In this document: one piece after another, positions 8,014 through 12,585 of the stretch
How positions within the stretch are numbered: the first letter of the stretch is position 1
Layout of the letters: every line of letters begins with the position of its first letter
Source of the DNA: Puniceicoccales bacterium
GTDB lineage: Bacteria; Verrucomicrobiota; Verrucomicrobiia; Opitutales; JAIRKQ01
Direction: 5' to 3'
NCBI GenBank assembly: GCA_031270385.1
Contig: JAISXS010000030.1
Location: 1-13,351 of the forward strand
DNA length: 13,351 nucleotides
Notes under the pieces: generated by a model
Database searches by the model: none
What the model was told of the DNA's origin: nothing
What the model saw: the letters and a program-made list of their open reading frames with translations, nothing else
Translations under genes and position numbers: made by a program

Positions 8014-8118
8014 TATAATCATCTTCCTCGAGAAAAGCACATCCTCCATTTCAAAAAACAGGGATTTTCCTGCTAAGCACCGTCAGATAAAATGCCTTTC
8101 TCAAATAAGACGACTCAT
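8014..8118 (-). mobile_element. Copy R3 of the TATAG-end MITE family (subtype b)
   Basis: About 105 bp. On the plus strand from TATAATCATCTTCCTCGAG to AAATAAGACGACTCATG, aligning along its length with the copies at 6889, 11551 and 12481. One end has an extra base (CTCATG where others have CTATA). It sits 20 bp behind tRNA-Gln. Confidence 0.8.
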
Positions 8119-8171
8119 GGTGGGAGTTCTCGTTTTTACGGAAAAACATGTCCTTCTACTAGGACAAATGT
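8116..8171 (+). repeat. Half copy R4 of the MITE family (subtype a, right part)
   Basis: TGGTGGGAGTTCTCG, CGTTTTTAC and CATGTCCTTCT match the right half of R1 (TGGTGGAAAAATTTTCA, CATTTTTAC, CACGTCCTTCT) in the same order and spacing, after which similarity fades. It abuts R3 in opposite orientation. The remaining bases to the tRNA-Arg gene (8172-8285) show no gene. Confidence 0.5.
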
Positions 8172-8285
8172 TTCCACAGGCAAAAATCATTGGCGGCCAA
8201 AGGATGAAAATTTTTCAATTGAGGCTTTACAAATTTGTATCAATTATGATGTTAACGCTGCGTGTGCTTGGAAAATTTTGGTATC

Positions 8286-8360
8286 GTCCTCATAGTTCAA
8301 TGGATAGAACCGCGGTTTCCTAAACCGTTAATCTCAGTTCGAGTCTGGGTGGGGGCACCA
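8286..8360 (+). tRNA. trnR: tRNA-Arg, anticodon CCU
   Basis: Acceptor GTCCTCA/TGGGGGC, D-arm GTTC/GAAC, anticodon stem GCGGT/ACCGT with loop TTCCTAA (anticodon CCT, reads AGG), variable loop TAAT, T-arm CTCAG-TTCGAGT-CTGGG, discriminator A and encoded CCA (8358-8360). Several G-T pairs lie in the stems, but all arms close. Confidence 0.93.
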
Positions 8361-8379
8361 GGTTTTATGAACAAAATCA

Positions 8380-8407
8380 TTGACAGTTCGTAAACGTTCA
8401 CCACGGT
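8380..8407 (+). promoter_or_regulatory. ispF promoter, TTGACA-N16-CACGGT
   Basis: A perfect -35 TTGACA (8380-8385) and ACGGT (8403-8407), with the same 18-bp gap between TTGAC and ACGGT as before murG and the cyclase gene. The GTG start of ispF follows after 9 nt, exactly as at murG. The promoter begins 19 bp behind tRNA-Arg. Confidence 0.6.
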
Positions 8408-8416
8408 AGCGCCGCT

Positions 8417-8902
8417 GTGAAGATTAAGGTCGGTCTAGGGTATGACATACATCGGTTGGTGACCGGGCGGCGGCTGTTCCTCGGTGGTGTTGAAATAGAG
8501 CATGGCAAAGGGTTGCTTGGAAATTCCGACGCCGATGCGCTGATTCATGCTATTTCAGATGCGATCTTTGGGGCGCTTTGTCTGCCAAATATCGGTGAGC
8601 AATTCCCGGAAACTGCTGATTGGACAAAGGATCTCGACTCCAAGAAAATTCTGAAGCGTGCCGCAGATGTTGTTGCCGAAGGCGGGTATACGGTTTCTAA
8701 CGTTGACGCTGTCATCGTTGCGCAGGAGCCGAAATTATCGCCACATTTTCAAAGAATGCGGGATTCGATCGCTGGGATATTGGTCATTCCACCTGATTGT
8801 GTTGGTTTAAAGGCGACGACAAGTGAGTTGATTGGTACGATTGGACACGGGGAAGCAATCGCGGTCATGGCGAATGTGCTTCTTTTGTCGGCGAAAGAAT
8901 GA
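8417..8902 (+). CDS. ispF: 2-C-methyl-D-erythritol 2,4-cyclodiphosphate synthase, IspF
   Basis: Converts CDP-ME 2-phosphate to ME-cyclodiphosphate and CMP in the MEP route to isoprenoids, which supply among others the undecaprenyl carrier used by MurG. 161 residues, the standard length. Motifs: VGLGYDIHRL at the N-terminus with zinc ligands Asp and His, FLGGVEIEHGKGLLGNSDADALIHAISDA split over the active-site region with the third zinc His, GEQFPETAD (family form FPxTD), SNVDAVIVAQEPKL, and the C-terminal VGLKATTSE..GHGEAIAV. The start is GTG, placed directly before the family N-terminus; no Shine-Dalgarno is visible, fitting the very short leader. IspD is not adjacent. Confidence 0.96.
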   Translation: MKIKVGLGYDIHRLVTGRRLFLGGVEIEHGKGLLGNSDADALIHAISDAIFGALCLPNIGEQFPETADWTKDLDSKKILKRAADVVAEGGYTVSNVDAVIVAQEPKLSPHFQRMRDSIAGILVIPPDCVGLKATTSELIGTIGHGEAIAVMANVLLLSAKE

Positions 8903-8903
8903 A

Positions 8904-8931
8904 TTGAGGTAGCTGTTGTCACGGCTACGGT
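8904..8931 (+). promoter_or_regulatory. Promoter of the diadenylate cyclase gene, TTGAGG-N16-TACGGT
   Basis: TTGAG (8904-8908) and ACGGT (8927-8931) are again 18 bp apart. The motif starts right behind the ispF stop, about 80 nt before the ATG, so here the leader is longer. GTAGC (8909-8913) and GCTAC (8924-8928) form an inverted repeat inside it. Confidence 0.5.
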
Positions 8932-8968
8932 GGCGTTCGAATCGTGTAATCTTGTGATTTGTCTTTAA

Positions 8969-8980
8969 ATTTCCGGAAAT
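8969..8980. promoter_or_regulatory. 12-bp perfect palindrome in the leader of the cyclase gene
   Basis: ATTTCCGGAAAT is self-complementary over all 12 bases and lies 30 bp before the ATG at 9011, behind the presumed promoter. It could be an operator for a dimeric regulator; nothing else supports this. Confidence 0.3.
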
Positions 8981-9010
8981 CTTCGTTCACTGCCGGCCTG
9001 TAGAGTTTCC

Positions 9011-10330
9011 ATGAACGAGGGACATTACTTCAATTGCGACTCAGTCGTTGAACTTGGGAGCAAAACTCTCAGAGATGCCGTGCGCGAGTTGTTACTTGCG
9101 TGCAAATTCAGAGGCAATGTGGATGATACCATGGAGCAACTTCTTACCAGTGAAAATGAGATTTCGTCGTGTGTAGGAAATAAGATAGCACTGCTAAACG
9201 TTCGCATTAATACCTCATCGCCGTGTGAGATACTCGTTGGAAGAGCAAGTGGTGGTGTCAAGTGCGGGAGTGGTCGGGACAGCGAAATTGTCACCACGGT
9301 TGTTGTTCTGCTGGTATCCAAGCATGAGCGGAACTATTTGGATATTCTTGCGACCCTGGTTAACGTTTTGCAGAGCCAGTCGGTTGGAAATAAGTTATTG
9401 GCTGCGAAATCATTCGATGCGTTCAAAGCGGTGCTGTCCAAAATATTCAAAAGCGTAAAAAACACAAAAAATAACAAGTTTAGTGCGAATGAACTATTCC
9501 TCAGGAATAGCGTTGACATTGCCAGCAGGGCGAAATGTACGAGCGTCATGCTGTTTGCAGACATTGCGGTGGATTCCATTGAAATGGAAGAAATTTTCGA
9601 CGATATTCGGCTAATACGAGTTTCCCAATCAAATCCGGAAGTGGAGCCAATTTTCCACGACTCACACATTGAGTTGCAGGTAAAAATAGGCCCGCCGAAT
9701 TGGACGCATGGATTTCGCGGCGCGATTCTTTTTGGAATAACAAGGGAAATCATTGCATGCGATGAAAAGATATGTTGCATTGGGTGTAACGCGACTCTTG
9801 ATCTTCTCGATACTCTTTTCATAATCGACGTGCAGAAGGAATTTCGTCCAGTTTTCACATCCAGTGCGAAGCTGTTACAATGTGAAATCAAACCAGAGGT
9901 GTTGGAACGGACGTTATCGATTGCATCTGAAATCGCTGCCGAAGGGCGTGAGGGAAAGCCAGTTGGGTGCCTATTCGTTGTGGGGGATATAAGCAAAATT
10001 TCATTGTTCATGAAACCGCTGGTACTAAATCCGTTTTACGGGTATCCGGAGGGCGATCGCAACATATTAAATCCGTTTATGGACGAAACAGTCAAGGAAT
10101 TTTCATTGATCGACGGTGCGTTCGTCATCAGAGGGGATGGAATCATAGAGTCTGCCGGGACGTTGATTTATACGCCAAATCATAATATCATAATGCCAAG
10201 CGGATTTGGGGCACGTCATGCCGCTGCGGCGTCGATATCATGGGCAGCGGGGTGCATCGCCATTGCAATATCGGAAAGCACACGCAATGTGACACTTTTC
10301 CAAAATGGTCAGATGTTACAGATTATGTGA
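9011..10330 (+). CDS. Diadenylate cyclase (DisA_N/DacZ-like) with N-terminal PTS EIIA-like domain
   Basis: Probably makes cyclic di-AMP from two ATP; 439 residues. The C-terminal third (about 300-435) is a DisA_N-type cyclase domain: ASEIAAEGREGKPVGCLFVVGD, LNPFYGYPEGDRNILNP, the DGA motif (368-370, IDGAFVIRGDG), GFGARHAAAASIS (399-411) for the RH-type nucleotide motif, and AISESTRNVTLF at the end. The second Arg of the classical RHR motif is Ala (RHA), as I believe is common in DacZ-like members. Residues about 17-145 resemble a PTS EIIA type-2 domain (LLTSENEISSCVGNKIALLNVR..GRASGGVKC), but the phosphorylated His of ALPHAR is Asn63, so it cannot carry phosphate there and may be a sensor. 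The middle (about 160-270) may be a pyruvate-kinase C-terminal-like alpha/beta domain; this is weak. No membrane segment, so cytosolic. ATG at 9011 is the first in frame. Confidence 0.8.
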   Translation: MNEGHYFNCDSVVELGSKTLRDAVRELLLACKFRGNVDDTMEQLLTSENEISSCVGNKIALLNVRINTSSPCEILVGRASGGVKCGSGRDSEIVTTVVVLLVSKHERNYLDILATLVNVLQSQSVGNKLLAAKSFDAFKAVLSKIFKSVKNTKNNKFSANELFLRNSVDIASRAKCTSVMLFADIAVDSIEMEEIFDDIRLIRVSQSNPEVEPIFHDSHIELQVKIGPPNWTHGFRGAILFGITREIIACDEKICCIGCNATLDLLDTLFIIDVQKEFRPVFTSSAKLLQCEIKPEVLERTLSIASEIAAEGREGKPVGCLFVVGDISKISLFMKPLVLNPFYGYPEGDRNILNPFMDETVKEFSLIDGAFVIRGDGIIESAGTLIYTPNHNIIMPSGFGARHAAAASISWAAGCIAIAISESTRNVTLFQNGQMLQIM

Positions 10331-10424
10331 AAAACAACGTCTGGTTTTCAATTTACAGTCATCTTACACGAGAGCGGACTTGGGCAAGGCGCATTTTCTA
10401 AACTGGCGCCGTTTCGTATGAAAT

Positions 10425-10685
10425 TTATGTCCGTACACGAGACTTCCTTTTTTCGTCGAGTTCCTTGATTTTTGCGACTTGTTCCGGCGAAAATAGCACA
10501 TAATCGGATTGCGTGCGCGCGACGGGATTTACTTTTCCCTCCGAAATCCAGTAGCGCAGCGTAGAAACGGGAATGCCGGACAATTTCGCAAATTCGCCAA
10601 TTTTTATCAAATTTCTTAAATCAGGCGCGTCCTTCCCAAGCAAGTCAATGGCAGCCGTGTGGGAACGTTCCAGGGCCTTCAACAT
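10425..10685 (-). CDS. C-terminal MerR-like HTH part of the interrupted fic gene
   Basis: Taken alone this is an 86-residue protein from ATG at 10685 with a MerR-type DNA-binding helix-turn-helix: LIKIGEFAKLSGIPVSTLRYW, then ISEGKVNPVARTQSDYVLFS and a helix EQVAKIKELDEKRK. It has no effector domain. In-frame codons run upstream of the ATG to 10722 (IDSLEKKHYLPF), directly against a MITE copy, and join the Fic fragment in the same frame once the element is removed. It is therefore best read as the C-terminal part of a Fic-MerR protein, a known layout in which helix, ALERS-type segment and HTH follow the Fic core. Whether the ATG is used now is unknown. GGCGC/GCGCC (10388-10410) downstream is a weak hairpin. 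Confidence 0.75.
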   Translation of the reverse strand: MLKALERSHTAAIDLLGKDAPDLRNLIKIGEFAKLSGIPVSTLRYWISEGKVNPVARTQSDYVLFSPEQVAKIKELDEKRKSRVRT

Positions 10686-10722
10686 AAATGGTAGATAATG
10701 CTTTTTCTCTAAACTGTCGATG

Positions 10723-10827
10723 TATAGCCGTCACACTCGACAGGGGCGTCCTGTCCAACGATACTTAGCGGGAGATTTTTCCTTTTCATAAAGAAAGGTA
10801 CGCCCCTCTCAAGCGAAACAGCTATAG
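10723..10827 (+). mobile_element. Copy R5 of the TATAG-end MITE family (subtype a), inserted in fic
   Basis: Runs from TATAGCCGTCACACTCGACA to AAGCGAAACAGCTATAG. The two ends pair over about 27 bp with some mismatches (GGGGCGTC at one side, TACGCCCC at the other). TA at 10723-10724 and 10825-10826 is the target duplication shown by the fic reconstruction. It has no protein-coding capacity and would form a long stem-loop in RNA. Confidence 0.9.
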
Positions 10828-11465
10828 TGCTTGCGGTCTCTTGGACGTATGATGAGCGGAGCGTAGCCGTCCGCCAGTAATATCAAATTCATCAGCAGCC
10901 TGGCTGTCCTTCCGTTCCCATCGGTGAATGGATGGATGGCGACCAAAGAATAGTGGGCTTCGATCGCTTTTATCGGGGTATTTGCCACGGATTGTGCGAG
11001 CTTTGCAACAAAATCTGCCATCAGTTCCGTAACTTTCAATGGATTTGGTAACACGGTTCGCGATCCCGATATCCGCACACGTACACTGCGGTATCCACCG
11101 GCATTTGCGTTGTCTATGCCCTGTAAAATTAGGCGATGGATATGGAGAATGGAATTTTCGGAAATCCTTTCCTTTTTTTCGGCGCATTCAACGACGAACC
11201 GAAATGCCTCCCCATGATTTTTTGCTTCAATGTAATCGACCAACGGCTTAGATCCGGAGGTGATGTTTTCCTCTATGGTCAGTGCCGTCTCCCTCCTAGT
11301 CAGTGTATTTCCCTCGATCGCGTTGCTGGTATAGGTCAGCTCGGTGGTCAGCCATTTTACCAGCTCAGCTTTGTTAGATGGGTTTTTCAGGAAATCGGCC
11401 AATATGCGCCTTTTCTCTTCTATTTTTTTTAAAATTTCATCCACGAATAATTTCAAGCGATCCAT
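10809..11465 (-). CDS. Fic family protein, N-terminal part, truncated by a MITE
   Basis: Fic enzymes usually attach AMP to target proteins. Present: an N-terminal inhibitory-helix motif SNAIEGN (47-53, class II, with Glu51), a flap region ISGSRTVLPNPLKV (132-145), and the complete catalytic loop HPFTDGNGRTAR (178-189) with the essential His. The protein stops at 218 residues: after RDRKHY the bases come from the terminal repeat of R5 and give SCFA and a TGA stop, so about 100 residues of the original are cut off. With the catalytic loop so close to the end the fragment may be unstable or inactive, though this cannot be judged from sequence. Start at the ATG 11465; no strong Shine-Dalgarno. 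Palindromic sites lie just upstream. As no antitoxin-like small gene is adjacent and the inhibitory helix is in the same protein, it is not a Fic/Doc-type toxin pair. Confidence 0.85.
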   Translation of the reverse strand: MDRLKLFVDEILKKIEEKRRILADFLKNPSNKAELVKWLTTELTYTSNAIEGNTLTRRETALTIEENITSGSKPLVDYIEAKNHGEAFRFVVECAEKKERISENSILHIHRLILQGIDNANAGGYRSVRVRISGSRTVLPNPLKVTELMADFVAKLAQSVANTPIKAIEAHYSLVAIHPFTDGNGRTARLLMNLILLADGYAPLIIRPRDRKHYSCFA

Positions 11466-11469
11466 GTTT

Positions 11470-11510
11470 ATACTTTATGGTTTAAGTATTTTCAAACCGT
11501 ATAGTATACG
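11470..11510. promoter_or_regulatory. Palindromes in the fic promoter region
   Basis: Within 45 bp of the fic ATG lie a perfect 13-bp palindrome CGTATA-G-TATACG (11498-11510) and the nested inverted repeats ATACTT/AAGTAT (11470-11489) and GGTTT/AAACC (11479-11498). On the minus strand TATACGGT is a possible -10, with no good -35. They may be operators, perhaps for the MerR-like domain of the same gene. Confidence 0.4.
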
Positions 11511-11550
11511 TGCCCGATGTACAGGGAAATTTTCAACGCTCGCGTAATTC

Positions 11551-11655
11551 TATAGTTATCCTACTCGAAAAAAGCATACGCTCTATTCCAAAAAACGAAA
11601 ATTTTTCCGCTAAATATCGTCAAACAAAATGCTTTTTTTAAGTAAGATAACTATA
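11551..11655 (-). mobile_element. Copy R6 of the TATAG-end MITE family (subtype b)
   Basis: 105 bp with the best preserved ends: plus-strand TATAGTTATCCTACTCGAAA at one side and AAGTAAGATAACTATA at the other pair over about 28 bp, including AAAAAAGCAT against ATGCTTTTTT. It lies between the fic promoter and the end of the 11704-12225 ORF and disrupts no visible gene. Confidence 0.9.
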
Positions 11656-11703
11656 ACCATAAAACTCAGGGATATCGTGCCTCTTTTCTCTTAGCGATGC
11701 ACT

Positions 11704-12225
11704 TTACCACGCTTTTTTTTGCCTTTTTTGACTAGCATAGTTATACTTCGCGACTTTTCCCATGAAATAGTTGCACGGTTGTTGATCATCGTGTTCCGCC
11801 AATGGAATGGTGGTGAATTGCCTGTCATCAGTAGTTTCCTTGAGTTGCGTGAAACAGACGCAATGCTTTGATTGGATCATCCTTGCCATACACTCTAAGG
11901 TGCAATCATCCGGACACACTATTGTAAACAGGCATTGCGTTACAACGCTATCTATGAATTTTTCAATGGCAGCCACGATTTTGGTCGTTGCTGGCGTCGA
12001 TCCATTCTTAACAACCGTTGTATGAACATTCGCAAATGGAAAATTTTCTGCGAAATCGGAATTCCCATCCCCAACGATGAGCAACCCATCGAATTTGCCA
12101 ACCTCATAAATCTCACCGACCGCAGCTGAAACATCACATTGTACAAGGTCTGACAACCCTTCGTTGGACCTAAACAGAAACAATGGCAAAACGAGAAAAT
12201 TCACAATGTGATCAACTACTCTCAA
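11704..12225 (-). CDS. Unrecognised protein of about 173 residues, possibly degenerate
   Basis: An open frame without a family I recognise. The best start is TTG at 12225; there is no ATG in the first half and no clear Shine-Dalgarno. Upstream the same frame is open to a TAA near 12292 through an A-rich stretch. The N-terminus is hydrophobic (IVNFLVLPLFLF). The middle alternates strands and helices: FDGLLIVGDGNSDF, VHTTVVKNGSTPATTKIVAAI, FTIVCPDDCTLECMARMI, KHCVCFTQL, which recalls a NYN/YacP-like nuclease fold, but the expected acidic metal-binding residues are not all there. The C-terminus is basic (SQKRQKKAW). Codon composition is weakly protein-like, so it is either a diverged small gene or a decaying one. 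Confidence 0.45.
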   Translation of the reverse strand: MRVVDHIVNFLVLPLFLFRSNEGLSDLVQCDVSAAVGEIYEVGKFDGLLIVGDGNSDFAENFPFANVHTTVVKNGSTPATTKIVAAIEKFIDSVVTQCLFTIVCPDDCTLECMARMIQSKHCVCFTQLKETTDDRQFTTIPLAEHDDQQPCNYFMGKVAKYNYASQKRQKKAW

Positions 12226-12418
12226 AAAAGAGCATAGGCAAGAAAAATTTTCTACGAATGTGATTTTTTTATCTTTTTTCTTTGTTTTTTAATCAAATGC
12301 CTGCAGAATGTCCATCCAGGTGTCGCGGAGGCAATCACCGTCGGGTTTTCTGTGTCTCTATGCCCTACGTGGTTCTCCGCCGCACCGGCTTTTGCAGAAA
12401 CGTACTTCCACGCCTTCG

Positions 12419-12460
12419 CCAGTTGGAGGCGGATTCTTTGCTGTGAACTCCGCCAACTGG
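12419..12460. other. Strong hairpin in a GC-rich non-coding island
   Basis: CCAGTTGGAGGCGGA (12419-12433) and TCCGCCAACTGG (12449-12460) pair with a 3-nt bulge, extended by TTC/GAA inside. No T-run follows on either strand, so it is not a plain terminator. The surrounding 12300-12490 is richer in GC than its neighbours, contains no protein I recognise, and is bordered by a T-rich run (12263-12290) and a MITE copy. It may be a structured RNA or the remnant of another element. Confidence 0.4.
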
Positions 12461-12480
12461 ATAGTGACTACGTTCGCCTC

Positions 12481-12585
12481 GTGCCGGCGGCATGCAGAAA
12501 AAAACACTCTCTCTATTCCAAAAAACGGGAATCTGCCCGCTAAATATCGTCAGATAGAATGCTTTTCTCAAATAAGACGACTATA
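12481..12585 (-). mobile_element. Copy R7 of the MITE family (subtype b), one end degraded
   Basis: From 12497 to 12585 it aligns with R6 (CTCTATTCCAAAAAACG, CCGCTAAATATCGTCA, GAATGCTTTTCTCAAATAAG) and ends in GACGACTATA. The first 16 bp (12481-12496) no longer match, so this end was lost or replaced. The intact end overlaps the exonuclease gene and supplies its last codons and stop. Confidence 0.85.

Larger units (their letters stand above)
10425..11465 (-). pseudogene. fic gene interrupted by a MITE insertion
   Basis: The gene reads from ATG at 11465 to codon CAC (His213), is broken at a TA by an element (10725-10826 counting one TA copy), and resumes at C-ATC-GAC-AGT. Removing 102 bp gives CAC TAC ATC GAC AGT, i.e. 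H-Y-I-D-S, and restores one frame of about 312 codons to the TAA at 10425. The joined segment RPRDRKHYIDSLEKKH then LPFMLKALERS matches the expected Fic C-terminal helices. The insertion is frame-neutral but brings two in-frame TGA codons. Confidence 0.8.

Noticed and set aside
9334..10011. Minus-strand open frame of 225 codons
   Set aside because: Shadow of the diadenylate cyclase gene; Ser/Arg-rich composition typical of antisense frames.
10354..10377. Possible 24-bp remnant of a subtype b end (TACAGTCATCTT, CGAGA) behind the cyclase gene
   Set aside because: About 19 of 24 positions match R2, but there is no matching partner end or core, and a similar short likeness nearby proved to be chance.
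10691..10722. Apparent end of another MITE copy (AATGCTTTTTCTC) adjoining R5
   Set aside because: These bases are fic coding sequence (IDSLEKKHYL) in the frame restored by removing R5; the likeness to the repeat end is chance.
10354..10722. MerR-like ORF as cargo between two MITE ends
   Set aside because: The right-hand end is fic coding sequence, so there is no second end; the ORF is the C-terminus of Fic.
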